DNA of 64,000 bases, taken from positions 172,915 to 236,914 of the forward strand of contig CAAAJI010000006.1 of assembly GCA_900642245.1 (NCBI GenBank), in the 5' to 3' direction. The position numbers were made by a program, and so were the translations under genes. Below are positions 45,576 through 57,617 of this stretch, one piece after another. Origin of the DNA: Fragilaria radians. Its lineage: Eukaryota; Bacillariophyta; Fragilariophyceae; Fragilariales; Fragilariaceae. The first letter of the stretch is position 1; the number at the start of each line of letters is the position of its first letter. The notes beneath the pieces are model-generated. The model did not search any database. It saw only the letters and a list, made by a program, of their open reading frames with translations, and was not told the origin of the DNA.

Positions 45576-48564
45576 TCAACATAATGAACGTGTAGTAAGC
45601 GTTCTATTCTCAAGATGGAGATTTGCATCAAAGAAATTATTTCCAGGAACACATTCCGTGCCACTGTCTCCTTCCATCACGTCTGTATGATAAATCACAA
45701 TAACAACGCTACCGTTGCAAAAAAGTTTTAGCTTCGACATGACTAAGCTCTTACTTGAAGGGTCCAACGGTGCCATTGTTTCGTCGATTAAGAGAACACT
45801 GGGACAAGAATCGTGCAAAAAGACCTTTCTCACAAGCTCAACCTTACTCTTCTGTCCACCTGATAGGTCATTAAACCAATCTTCCTTTGTGTCCAAAAGT
45901 TCCTGAATGATTGAATCAAGAGGCATATCGCTAGAGTTCCTCTGCTCGTTTTCAATGTCACTATCGATTTGCCTGAATTCTAAACTTTGCAACATCTCAG
46001 CAACCTGTTTCGCTATTGAGAGAACATCATCTTTCTCAGAGAGGTGTCTTTGATAAATCCAATCGATTGGCCTTGTGTATAGTGGCCAGTAGAAACTTTG
46101 ACTAATTTCAACAACGTTGGAACTTGGCATTATGATATCAATATGTGACAATGAGGCGCTCGACGCTTGAGCGTCTACACATTGTTTGCCTGAATCAGTG
46201 CATGTCTCTGCTGAACTTTCTCCTTCCAGACCATACATATCTGGTGAAGAAAACATGATACTATTTGGAAGATCAGTGCTCTTCACATTGGTATTACAGC
46301 TCATTAGCACTCGAAAGAGAGTACTTTTCCCCGAACCATTTGCCCCCGTTAAGGCGTAGACACCAGCACCGATTTTTAAGTGATCGATACTTACAGAAGC
46401 ACTTCCTCTTGAATAGTATAAATTTTTCAGAACAATTTCTGCGTTCGTTGAGGCCTTATCTGCGAGTTGACAAGGCAATAAGCTACGATTTCTACTTTTC
46501 TCCCATGCCTTAGCAAGCCCCTCTAGTTTTTCGATTTGAGTTAGCATTCTTGCCAGCTCGGACTCTGCACGACTTCTCATCAAGACAGTATCAACAGCGT
46601 CTTCAATTGCTCGTGAGAATACAAATATCTCAGCTGAAACTATTTTCCCTACAGCGATAAGGTGAGCAAGGGCGCAATCGATCATGACAGAAAACACGAA
46701 GTGATGCTGTATCCAATTAAAGAATCTCTTGGTCCTTGTAAGAAATGTTGCCATGAAGGTTTTTTGTTGAATACTAACCGTAAGTTCTTCCCATTTTTTC
46801 TGAGTGAAAGAAGTTGCTTCAATACCACTTCGCTGAAGCAAATCAGCGTTTTTCATGTCAAAGGATTCTACCTTTGAACGAATGGCTTGTATTTCCATAG
46901 AATCCTTCTTATACTTCTCAATGCTGGTTGTGAGGTATGCCAAGATCTTGGCATTAATAAAATCGGATCCAAATATGAAAGGTGTGATTTGAGCCACCAA
47001 GAGTGGTTGACGCATCATTATACCGGGAAGGAGCATCAACTTTGGAAGACTGAATAGCTTTCTGTTGAAAAAGTCATAAATGGTAGTAACAACTTCGTCC
47101 ATAGATTGAGCGTAAGCTATGAAAGAAAGGTCAGAATCTAAATGAAATTATGAATAACATGAAATTATAATATACATACCATCAGGAGATGTAGCAGAGT
47201 CTGAAGCCATCGCAACCAAATGAGAATCATGCTTGAAAAGCTGATTCAGACGTACAGCACGATGAATATCGTCTTGAAGACATGCGAATGAGAACATATT
47301 TATGTTACCATATGCAATTATTTGAAACATATACGGTGTGGCTGTGAGAAGAATAAAAGGAGCTGCTCCTCGTTGGAATCGACTCGAAGCTTCCTTTTTC
47401 TTTTTCAGAGTTTCCTCAGATAGTTTATGATCCGTAACTGAGGTCGTTAAGCTTTCTGTATCATCAGCCATGTCCAATCGAACGAGGTCGTTGCGGCGCT
47501 TTTGCTCGCGCTTCAAAAAGTCAATTCCTATGTAGCCTAGCCCAACTTGTATATTGAATGTAACAAAAAGTAAGTGGGAGATTTGTTTGTTGAGAATTTC
47601 TCGTCGACAAATTTGGTGATAATATCATATCCTTGTCGAATCTCATCGATTGGAACGAAGTAAAGCACTATATTTGTGACAGCCGACGGTGTCATTGATG
47701 CAACAAGTGGGAAGAAACTGGAAGAGATTACGATGTGGCTGATTGCAAGAGAGAAACTTGCACTAAGTGCGATAAGTAGAAACCAATTTACTTGCCTTGG
47801 CAATGAGGTAATGGTTCGAGATGTTTGCTCATTCTTCAAAAGTAAAGGAACAGCGTAGGAGAACAACTGCATAGCGCATATTATTTCGTAGGGTTTCTTT
47901 ATAAATGCCAGAGCAGCTAAAGTTATTGAAAAAAAGAGGCGAAAGATCAAAGGTTCGTTTTCGTGAGATTTTATTGTGGTTCTGAAGAAAGCAACTGCGA
48001 TTGCAGCGATGATACATTCATATTGAAAATAACTAATCTCATTCTCATCCAGATCTTTGTCACGATGAGTTGTTAGCTTCAAACCAAACAGGAGTGGGTC
48101 AGATATTGTATCATTCATAACGAAATGGATTGCCCAAGATGCACCTTCCGTACGAAAAATTAAATTATAAGGAGAAAGAGTTCTTGGGGAGTCTGAAAAT
48201 TTCTTTTTACTCCGATGTACAACAAAACTATTTTTTGGAACATCCTGGAGGAAGGAATGGAATGACAGACTACACCACGTATTAAATTATCTGGTAAATG
48301 CCGTCGAAACGCTTCCAGTCCAGCACGCAAAATTGATAGTGTAGGAGTGTACCACAGAAAAAAATATTTGTTAACCCTTGTTCAAAACAACTTATCATCA
48401 CATGTTTGATAGTTGTTTGGTACCAAATCAGTCGTTCCAAGTGCGTCCAGTCCTGTCAGATACGTCCTAGTGAACACTATATGCAGTCTTGGGATCATAA
48501 GTACAAAAAAGCTTCTAAGTGATTGAGGGATCTGTTTGGACGTGCCAATGATTATAAGTTTCAT
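45576..48564 (-). pseudogene. Half-size ABC transporter, ABCD-like, with apparent frameshifts
   Basis: The 3' part (45576-47116) codes for an ABC domain: Walker A GANGSGKST (about 46340), signature LSGGQKSK (about 45860), Walker B V-L-L-I-D-E-T (about 45795). It splices (intron 47117-47179, GTATGT...TAG, phase 1) to a membrane segment ending S-P-D. The joined S-P-D-A-Y-A-Q-S-M-D-E-V resembles the N-P-D-Q-x-x-x-x-D-V step of peroxisomal ABCD fatty-acyl transporters. Upstream membrane-helix coding continues to about 48564, including R-T-Y-L-T-G-L-D-A-L-G. It changes frame near TTT 47597-47599 and again near 48240, each repairable by one base in a homopolymer, and meets a TGA near 48382. The NBD contains a long acidic Ser-rich insert between Walker A and the signature. 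Either a decaying gene or an error-containing assembly; the ABCD assignment is moderate. Confidence 0.68.
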
Positions 48565-49034
48565 CTAGGGTAAAGATATCCAATTGAGACATATAGTTCA
48601 TGGCATCTTTCATACATTACAATTCTAGATCAACTCAGGAATTATCCCCTGGTCAGTGGCTACTCGAAATAACTGGACAATAAGAAGTGTGAGGTGTTCT
48701 CCATATTTCAAGCTTGGAAAGCATCCTAAACAATGAACCTCATACATCATTACCCACAGTAGTAACAATAGAAAGTTCTAGATACCTTGGATAAAAAAAC
48801 CAACGAAATCGTTCAAATTGTCAATGATATCTATAATTGTTCATCCATTCAACTCAAAATCAACAAGACCAGAAAAAAACGCAATTTCTGACCACTACTC
48901 CAATGATGGTCAATAAACTCAGATGTTGGAATAAGTGACAATTTCATGCTATGCTATCACTGGAGTCTCTAAAGTTACTATAAAGGGGTCTAACTAATGG
49001 TGCTGAAATCTGCTTCAAGTTTGAAATTTGATAA
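48565..49034. other. Spacer between two minus-strand genes
   Basis: No recognisable feature was seen. The true 5' end of the ABC gene may extend into it. Confidence 0.4.
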
Positions 49035-51421
49035 TTACATTCTTGACATATCCATCGATGCCTTGTATTCATCCCGGACAGTTCCTCGAACGGTCATTAC
49101 GGCAATTTGCTGCTTCAGAATACGTACCATAGCTTTTTCGGTGAGTTCCGAGCCCGATGCTACGATGTTAGCGCAAGCGGAAGCGAATTGAGCACCTTCT
49201 AGAAAGTTCATAAACATCGCATCTTCTGTCCACACGGATGACAAGTAATTACGGTACGATTCAATAGCAGCTTGTTTTGTTGTTTCATTTGCTGCAACTG
49301 TCACTAGTTTTTGCTGCAGCTGAATGACACGGGATTCAAGATTCGGTGTCCCGACAAAGAGTTGCAAATCGAAGCGGCCTGCTCGAGTAATAGCCGAGTC
49401 GAAGGCTCGGAGACGATTAGTAGCAAGAAAGAAAATCGACCTTTTCTGACGCCTCAAATCATTGATGGCTGTCAACATAGCAGTAGTTAGCATACGACTT
49501 TCCATTCCCAATCCAGGTGTTTCACGATCTAGGCAGAATTCTTCAATTTCATCAAATAATATAACACATTCATTTAATCGCTGTAAACGTTCAAAGACGT
49601 AACGGATACGCGATGCCACATTGGTTAGACCGTCGGCAAGGAAGGCTGCTGTATCTATGACCACGAAGTCCCAACCCATTTGTTGTGCTAGAGATTCGCA
49701 AATAGTGGTTTTGGCTGTACCTGGTGGACCGAATAAAATTGCAGAGTAGGCTGCACCAAATCCTGGAGATTTGATGGAGCCAGCAAACGGAATAATCATT
49801 CGCTCTTCTAACACGGATTTGATGGTTCTACAAGATTCTGGTTCCAACGGGTTTCCAAGGTCAGAGTCCAACAGTCTATTCCATGCAGTAGATCGCGGCC
49901 CGTTTTCACTCAGATACACTCCTTGAAATTCATTCAAAACGTCATTTGTCATTAGCTCTTGAATCGTAGATCTCATCAAGGAAATACAAGCGACTACTTG
50001 CGCAGTTGACCATGCTTGAGGTCCAGTACCTGGAGTCAAATGCGGAGAGGCCCAACCACGAATCGGTTTCCCAAAACATTGTCCAGTTTCAGCATCACAA
50101 TAATCTGTGATTACGTCTACTAATAGATGACATTCAATCCAGGAAAGCATTTTTTCTAATGCCCCTAGATGGGGACGAAAGTCTTCTGCAGGAAAAGCGG
50201 CCAGTAGACTTGCAACGGTATCAACAGCAAAAATAAAAGCGTTACCAACGTTACGTCCCTGTCGACGAAACGATTTGTAGATTGGTTGACCCTTATCCCA
50301 AAGGCCACTAGGCATTTGCTCCTCGAAAAATGCTGCTAATGCGGTCTGGACCAAACGTCGATTTACAGGTGTCAACTTCGTTCCTGGTGATGGACCTTGA
50401 CCTGGTACCAATTCTCGTCCTGCCGTTCCGGTCATTGTCTGCGTGGCGAGTTGATAAGTTAGTGAACTGTAAGCTAAACGCATGACATCAAACAAAGATG
50501 TGTCTCCTGCACTTCGATATGCCAATTGGCGACATAACTCATTGAAAGATGTTTCTGCAGATCTTATCAAGGCTAACGAGAGCTGAGATGCCGTATCATG
50601 AGGCATGGTGTCACAAGGGAGCCCAATTGGTTTAATTGATGAATTGGAGATAAGTCGTGAATGTAATTCTGCAAATACTTGACAACAAGTAAAAATAATA
50701 TAATCCGAATATGCCTGACTTTCCCCATCTCGACGTTGTGGACGAGACGCAAGTGTCTCAGCGATGAGACGCTCAACTTTTGATGATATTTCAGGATTCT
50801 GACAAGCCCTGCGAATCATAGATTGGTCGGAATCCACTTTCAAAATGGTATATAGCAAAACGGGAATTTGAAACATATCATCTTCACGTAACTCGGAGGC
50901 TAGCATGGCTTCAATAATTGAGGAGATGACTGTTCGGGACTGTGAGTCAGGTGCCAAAAAGAAATCGTACAATCCAGCATCTCCGGCAGCATGAATAGCC
51001 TGTAAAGAAAAGCAAGTACTCGTGACACTTAATCGCTGCCATTAAGGGAACAATTATTAAGATAAGCACATGAGTCCAGGGGAGAATAAATCACAAGTGC
51101 AAAAGTGTCACAAGTCCAACCTTACAAGGTACTACTCACTTGAACTGTCCCTGGTACAAGCGAAAAACTTTTCAAGTCAGGCTCGTAAAACCCATTCAAG
51201 ATGTCCGGGGAGATCAATTCTAATTTTTCTAGTCTCCCATCTAGAGAGCGAATTTGCTCAAACCCAAACTCATTCGATAGGGAGGTGAATATTCGTAAAC
51301 TCTGAAACCTGGGTTGACGTGAGAAAGCAGATCGCTGTACGAAGGCTCTAACGAAAAGTTGGCAATTTGACAAGGTTAAAAACAATAAAATGAAGTGAAT
51401 AACGTGGAAATGATCTCTCAT
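49035..51421 (-). CDS. AAA+ ATPase with plastid-type targeting sequence
   Basis: Exon 1 is 51421-51140 and exon 2 is 50999-49035; the 140-bp phase-0 intron (GTGAGT...ACAG) is clean, giving 748 aa. The N-terminus has a hydrophobic signal (VIHFILLFLTLSNCQLFV) and then R-A-F-V-Q-R, with Phe after Ala as at diatom plastid signal-peptide cleavage sites, followed by a basic Ser-rich transit segment. About 400 residues of helical sequence without known motifs follow, opening AIHAAGDAGLYDFFLAP. The AAA module is complete: Walker A GPPGTAKT (about 518), Walker B I-L-F-D-E-I-E-E (about 573), sensor A-T-N-R-L and the arginine-finger stretch I-T-R-A-G-R-F-D (about 629). The class resembles single-AAA remodelling ATPases. 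Client is unknown. A second partial copy lies at 53874-54831. Confidence 0.82.
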
Positions 51422-53811
51422 CGAATGCTTTGTTTGTAAATATTGACCAGGTAAAAATAATCCGCTTTGTGTCAATTGCACTTGCTGAACAAAACAAGAA
51501 AGGGATGGAAGATTCTTCCTAATGTACCGGCAACAGATGTCACAAATGGACGTCACTGTATACCGGTTTCAATACAGTAGATTTAAAACCCGTGGAAAGC
51601 ATCAATGTTAGGGTTAGACGTTTATTGAATATGAATAATATAAAGGTTGAAGTTACCTAAATGTTCCATGCTAATAATAAATTTTTAGTGCAAATACGAA
51701 TCCTAAAGAAGCGTTTTGATATGCCCAAAGGGATGCTTCTACATGTACCATCTTTTTTGATTTTTTGCTATGGTAAAAAATAGTTCTCTTCATATAGAAG
51801 GATGTGTCTTGTCTCAAATTCTACTTTATAACTTCCCCGTCTGTATCGAAAAATTGAAAGGTTGTCAATATGGAATTATGATCCAATCAAGTGACACTTG
51901 CTTTCAACTCCCACCTGACGTTGGAGCTAACACTATCCAATTACTTGGGAACATACAATTTCTGATAATCCTCCTTCTTATTTTCAACTCCCACTTGACG
52001 TTTGAACTAACACTATCCAATTACTTGGGAACACAAAATCTCTGATAATCCCTCCTCTACAACCAGAGAGATTGTTAAGAACTAGAAAATCCCATGTTAC
52101 TAGAAAAGGTGTAAAGGAATGAAATAGAAATTTATTTGATACTATCCATCGAAAGATAGGCGAATAGATTAAGTATTAACATTCTCTGTATTGGAAATCT
52201 TCTAAACTGGTAGGTAAATTCTTCGTTTAGTCAACTCACTTGCTTTTAGAAAGATAACATCACACACATGCAAATTTTTTCTGTAGGGCACTTTGATCAC
52301 ACTTTTTGTTGCGTCTGCAGTGGAGTGAAATTATGGATATATATTATCTAACGCAATCCATGGCTCAGCACTTAACGAAGTCAAACTCTTCTTCCTGCCA
52401 AAATTGGAGGAGAAGGAAAGAAGTCTGATATAAATACCTTTTGTGCATGGAACGTGTCGAGGATGTAGACAATCTCATTAACGATATCTTTCCATTACTG
52501 GATCCGACATTGCCGTGTGCTCCTGCTTACTGCTTTAGAAAGTGGGCCCTGCCCAACCTTTACACCTACAACAGTTTGAGCACCAACATAATCATCATGA
52601 ATCATGTACTGCTAAGCTATTATGTGAATCATATTTTGAAGTTGACTAGGGGTAACTTGTAATTTATTGCAATCTAGCACATGGAGTAAACTACAGACAG
52701 TAATAAAATAGATTGCTTTCTTCTCACTTTTCATCTTCCGATGCAAATGATCGAAGCACATTATTTAAAGCTCTCTGCGCGAAGCTTGCATTTATTGCTA
52801 TATGGCACTCAGTCAAGGATTGCATTCACTTTGAATTTTTACATTATCGAATACATTTGAAACAGGCATTATGCTTACCAGTATCTAGTAGGATCTACAT
52901 TAGTGAGTAGAAGGAGGGAGTATGCCTTGGATAGAGACTCCTTCTAGAGGGACCAACGAAGTAACACACATACCTTTTGGAACAGGGAAGTATTCTGCTA
53001 TTAAGAATCGGACGAAATCTACCAAAATGAAAGTTTTACTTAACTTTGGGAAAGATAAAAAAGTATAGCATTATGGCTAAGCTATTGAAAGGGGAAAAGA
53101 TGTTAGATTCCCTCTCAAAATGTTTTCTTGATTCTACATTATTCAGGATCGGTTGTAATATAAGGCGACCCAAAATCCCTTAACAATTCGAAAAGGCTTG
53201 GTTGAAATAGGTAAAAATCATGCAACTAATCAGTAAAACAAGGCACGATTAAAAATGACCAAGAAATCCCCAAAGCTAGTGAGCAAATACAAGTAGTAAA
53301 TCTCAAAGCGATGCTTGACAAATCAAAAATTGCCTAAAGTTGTTGATAATCGAGATAGCTGGTAAGAAAAGACAAAAGGAGATATAACAAGGTCTTTCCA
53401 TACCCTTAACCAGTCATGTCTTTGGTCGAAGAAAGTAACAAGCAATTAAACACTTGGTATCTTATAATCATAGTGTCTATGTAATAGCTATCTGACTATA
53501 TTATTTCATATATTTGTACAAGCAGTGATAGATCCTGGTGTCAATTGAAAACAAATTATTGAATTAAGTCTGACTTTGCCATACACTTAAGTTATGATTC
53601 AGAACATTTATAGTTTAAAGGAATGAAATACACTATCTGCCTAAGAACATGACTTAATCTATTTCTGAGCCCATACATTAATGAGCTAACGTCTGATCTT
53701 GAAGAAATCTGCCGATTCATGATTCTGTACGAAAGGCAATCTTACGCAACATAACACGATTTTGTATGAAAGCCTCTCAGGTCTTCAGTTGTTTAACATA
53801 GCAAAATAACT
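50465..53811. repeat. Large direct repeat, copy 1
   Basis: This block matches 53875 to about 57254 along its length with scattered substitutions and small indels. It includes the 5' third of the AAA ATPase gene and its upstream spacer. Copy 1 ends about 40 bp before the run of N. Confidence 0.92.
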
Positions 53812-53853
53812 TCCAAATTAATTAGATATCTGTATCAATGTCTTAAATAATTG
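51422..53853. other. Noncoding upstream block, first copy of the duplicated segment
   Basis: This stretch extends from the AAA gene start to the N gap. The plus frames 51770-52045 and 52441-52662 recur in the second copy at 55213-55488 and 55899-56105, because the whole block is duplicated and not because they are genes. No protein motif was found in them. Confidence 0.5.
51902..52058. repeat. Two 80-bp imperfect direct repeats
   Basis: The block beginning tttcaactcccac-c/t-tgacg at 51902 recurs at 51982 and includes 'actatccaattacttggga' in both. The same pair is present in the second haplotype-like copy near 55346-55497. Confidence 0.85.
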
Positions 53854-53873
53854 NNNNNNNNNNNNNNNNNNNN
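53854..53873. other. Run of 20 N (assembly gap)
   Basis: Twenty undetermined bases mark a scaffold join. The length is conventional and does not measure the real distance. Confidence 0.99.
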
Positions 53874-54831
53874 AAACTGTAAGCTAAACGCATGACATCA
53901 AACAAAGATGTGTCTCCTGCACTTCGATATGCCAATTGGCGACATAACTCATTGAAAGATGTTTCTGCAGATCTTATCAAGGCTAACGAGAGCTGAGATG
54001 CCGTATCATGAGGCATGGCATCACAAGGCAGCCCAATTGGTTTAATTGATGAATTGGAGATAAGTCGTGAATGTAATTCTGCAAATACTTGACAACAAGT
54101 AAAAATGATATAATCCGAATATGCCTGACTTTCCCCATCTCGACGTTGTGGACGAGACGCAAGTGTCTCAGCGATGAGACGCTCAACTTTTGCTGATATT
54201 TCAGGATTCTGACAAGCCCTGCGAATCATAGATTGGTCGGAATCCACTTTCAAAATGGTATAGAGCAAAACGGGAATTTGAAACATATCATCTTCACGTA
54301 ACTCGGAGGCTAGCATGGCTTCAATAATTGAGGAGATGACTGTTCGGGACTGTGAGTCAGGTGCCAAAAAGAAATCGTACAATCCCGCATCTCCGGCAGC
54401 ATGAATAGCCTGTAAAGAAAAGCAAGTACTCGTGACACTTAATCGCTGCCATTACGGGAACAATTATTAAGATAAGCATATGAGTCCAGGGGAGAATGAA
54501 TCACAAGTGCAAAAGTGTCACAAGTCCAACCTTACAACGTACTACTCACTTGAACTGTCCCTGGTACAAGCGAAAAACTTTTCAAGTCAGGCTCGTAAAA
54601 CCCATTCAAGATGTCTGGGGAGATCAATTCTAATTTTTCTAGTCTCCCATCTAGAGAGCGAATTTGCTCAAACCCAAACTCATTCGATAGGGAGGTGAAT
54701 ATTCGTAAACTCTGAAACCTGGGTTGACGAGAGAAAACAGATCGCTGTACGAAGGCTCTAACGAAAAGTTGGCAATTTGACAATGTTAAAAACAATAAAA
54801 TGAATTGAATAACGTGGAAATGATCTCTCAT
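53874..54831 (-). CDS. AAA+ ATPase, second copy, truncated by the gap
   Basis: Exon 1 is 54831-54550 (94 codons, same length as the full copy). The intron 54410-54549 has the same ends, and exon 2 runs from 54409 into the N run at 53873. The signal peptide, R-A-F-V-Q-R site and A-I-H-A-A-G-D-A-G-L-Y-D-F-F block are preserved with few substitutions (for example IHF to IQF, RSAF to RSVF). No frame damage was seen. The AAA module itself is absent because the sequence stops at the gap. This is most simply the other allele of the 49035-51421 gene. Confidence 0.8.
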
Positions 54832-57254
54832 TGAATGCTTTGCTTGTAGATATATTGACAAGGTAAAAATAATCCGCTTTGTGTCAATTGCACTTGCTGA
54901 ACAAGACAGGAAAGGGATGGAAGATTCTTCCTATTGTACCGGCAACAGATGTCACAAATGGACGTCACTGTATACCGGTTTCAATACAGTAGATTTAAAA
55001 CCCGTGGAAAGCATCAATGTTAGGGTTAGATGTTTATTGAATATGACTAATATGAAGGCTAAATGTTCCATGCTAATTATAAATGCAAAACAAATGATAG
55101 AAAGCCACAACAACAGAGATTTCTTTTTTAGTGCAAATACGAATCCTTAAGAAGCGTTTTGAGATGCCCAAAGGGATGCTTCAACATGTACCATCTTTTT
55201 TGATTTTTTGCTATGGTGAAAAACAGTTCTCTTCATATAGAAGGATGTGTCTTGTCTCAAATTCTACTTTATAACTTCCCCATCTGTATCAAAAAATTGA
55301 AAGGTTGGCAATATGGAATTATGATCCAATCAAGTGACACTTGCTTTCAACTCCCACCTGACGTTGGAGCTAACACTATCCAATTACCTATTAACATACA
55401 ATTTCAGATAATCCTCCTTCTTATTTTCAACTCCCACTTGACGTTTGAGCCAACACTATCCAATTACTTGGGAACATATATTCTCTGATAATCCTTCCTC
55501 TACAACCAGAGAGATTGTTAAGAACTAGAAAATCCCATGTTAAGGTGTAAAGGAATGAAATAGAAATTTATTTAATACTATGCATGGAAAGATAGGCGAA
55601 TAGATTAAGTATTAACATTCTCTGTATTGAAAATCTGCTAAGCTGGTAGGTAAATACTTCGTTTAGTCAACTCACTTGCTTTTAGAAAGATAACATCACA
55701 CACATGCACATTTTTTCTGTAGGGCACTTTGATCACACTTTTTGTTGCGTCTGCAGTGGAGTGAAATTTTGCCTATATATTATCTAACGCAATCCATGGC
55801 TCACCACTTAACGAAGTCAAACTCTTCTTCCTGCAACGCGCAAATTATTTTTCATCCAAAATTGGAGGAGAAGGAAAGAAGTTTGATATAAATACCTTTT
55901 GTGCATGGAACGTGTCGAGGATGTAGACAATCTCATTAACGATATCTTTCCATTACTGGATCCGACATTGCCGTGTGCTCCTGCTTACTGCTTTAGAAAG
56001 TGGGCCCTGTCCAACCTTTACACCTACAACAATTTGAGCACCAACATAATCATCATGAATCATGTACTGCTAAGCAATTATGTGAATCATATTTTTATTA
56101 AATAGAAGTTGACTAGGGGTAACTTGTAATGGATTGCAATCTAGCACATGGAGTAAACTACAGACAGTAATAAAATAGATTGCTTTCTTCTCACTTTTCA
56201 TTTTCCGATGCAAATGATCGAAGCACATTATTTAAAGCTCTCTGCGCGAAGCTTGCATTTATCGCTATATGCACTCAGTCAAGGATTGCATTCACTTTGA
56301 ATTTTTACATTATCGAATACATTTGAAACAGGCATTATGCTTACCAGTATCTAGTAGGATCTATAATAGTGAGTAGAAGGAGGGAGTATGCCTTGGATAG
56401 AGCCTCCTTCTAGAGGGACCAACGAAGCAACACACATACCTTTTGGAACAGGAAGCATTCTGCTATTTACTTAGCTATGGGAAAGATAATAAAGTATAGC
56501 ATTATGGTTAAGCTATTGAAAGGGGAAAAGATGTTGGATTCCCTCTCAAAATATTTTCTTGATTCTACATTATTCAGGATCGTTTATAATATAAGGCGAC
56601 CCAAAATCGCTTAACAATTCGGAAAGGTTTGGTTGAAATAGGGAAAAATCATGCAACTAATCAGTAAAACAAGGCACGATTAAAAATGACCAAGAAAGCC
56701 CCAAAGCTAGTGAGCAAATACAAATAGTGAATCTCAAAACGCTGCTTGAAAAATCAAAAAATTGCCTAAAATTGTTGATAAGACATAGCTGGTAAGAAAA
56801 GACAAAAGGAGAAATGACAAGGTCTTTCCATACCCTTAACTAGTCATGTCTTTTGTCGAAAAAAGTAAACAAGCAACTAGACACTTGGTATCTTATACAT
56901 CGTAGGGTCTATATAATAGCTATCTGACTATATTATTTAATATATTTGTACAAGCAGTGATAGATCCTGGTGTCAATTGAAAACAAATTATTGAATTAAG
57001 TCTGACTTTGCCACACACTTAAGTTATGATTCAGAACATTTATAGTTTAAAGGAATGAAAAACACTATCTGCTTAAGAACATGGTTTGATCTATTTCTGA
57101 GCCCATACATTAATGAGCTAACGTCTAATCTTGAAGAAATCTGCCGATTCATGATTCTGTACGAAAGACATTCTTACGTAGCATAACAAGGTTTTGTACG
57201 AAAGCCTCTCAGGTCTTCAGTTGTTCCATACATTGATCTTAAGATAGTAAAATA
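53875..57254. repeat. Large direct repeat, copy 2
   Basis: It starts at the first base pairs after the gap in the middle of the AAA coding exon and follows copy 1 to about 57254, where sequence diverges abruptly into the P2RX7-like fragment and the piggyBac element. The placement beside a gap suggests a second allele rather than a true tandem copy. Confidence 0.92.
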
Positions 57255-57255
57255 A
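54832..57255. other. Noncoding upstream block, second copy
   Basis: Parallel to 51422-53811. It has small indels relative to copy 1, for example an extra segment near 55081-55130 and a missing 'actagaa' near 55541. No gene was recognised. Confidence 0.5.
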
Positions 57256-57269
57256 CTGGAGGAGGAGTA

Positions 57270-57540
57270 GTGGAGCAATCAAAACTTTTGTATAATCGTG
57301 AACAGCGTGGTGAACAAGACGTTAGAGTAGATGATAATGGTGTCATAGTACCAAACTCTAGGATGAGGAAAGCGTTGTACAGAGCCTTCACCTATCTGAA
57401 ATTTGGTCATCTTGGAAAAGGAAGAAGAATTCCTATTCCTTCATGTGTTACAACAAAAATAAGAGAAATGTAACAAGAGGCAGATGGAGACTACATGGGT
57501 TTTCATGAAGAATATTCATTTGTCAACAATGCATTTTTAT
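57270..57540 (+). pseudogene. Fragment related to the P2X7 receptor C-terminal (P2RX7_C) domain
   Basis: The frame has no ATG. It contains R-K-A-L-Y-R-A-F-T-Y-L-K-F-G-H-L-G-K-G and then R-I-P-I-P-S-C-V-T-T-K-I-R, matching the pattern Y-R-x-F-x-x-x-x-x-G-x-L-G-x-G-x-R-x-x-I-P-S-C-V-x-x-x-I-R of the intracellular P2RX7-like domain. After a TAA at 57471-57473 the same frame continues with D-G-D-Y-M-G-F-H, the usual 'D-G-x-Y-x-G-F' end. That end block is then repeated 71 bp later. The domain is found alone in many protist and invertebrate proteins and near mobile elements. Here it is a broken piece next to a piggyBac transposase. The assignment is from memory of the pattern, so moderate. Confidence 0.55.
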
Positions 57541-57617
57541 TTATCCAGAGGCAGATGGAGACTACATGGGTTTTCATGAACAATAATCATTTGTCAATAA
57601 TGCATTTTTATTTTGTC
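57476..57617. repeat. Tandem duplication, period 71 bp
   Basis: agaggcagatggagactaca begins copies at 57476 and 57547; the two differ at a few sites. The duplicated unit includes the end of the P2RX7-like fragment and the start of the piggyBac 3' region. Confidence 0.92.

Noticed and set aside
51770..52045. Plus-strand frame conserved in both copies of the large repeat (also 55213-55488)
   Set aside because: Conservation is explained by duplication of the whole block. The peptide has no motif and its second half is the 80-bp repeat.
52441..52662. Second frame conserved in both copies (also 55899-56105)
   Set aside because: Same reason. The C-terminal ends differ through frame-altering indels, so there is no sign of protein selection.
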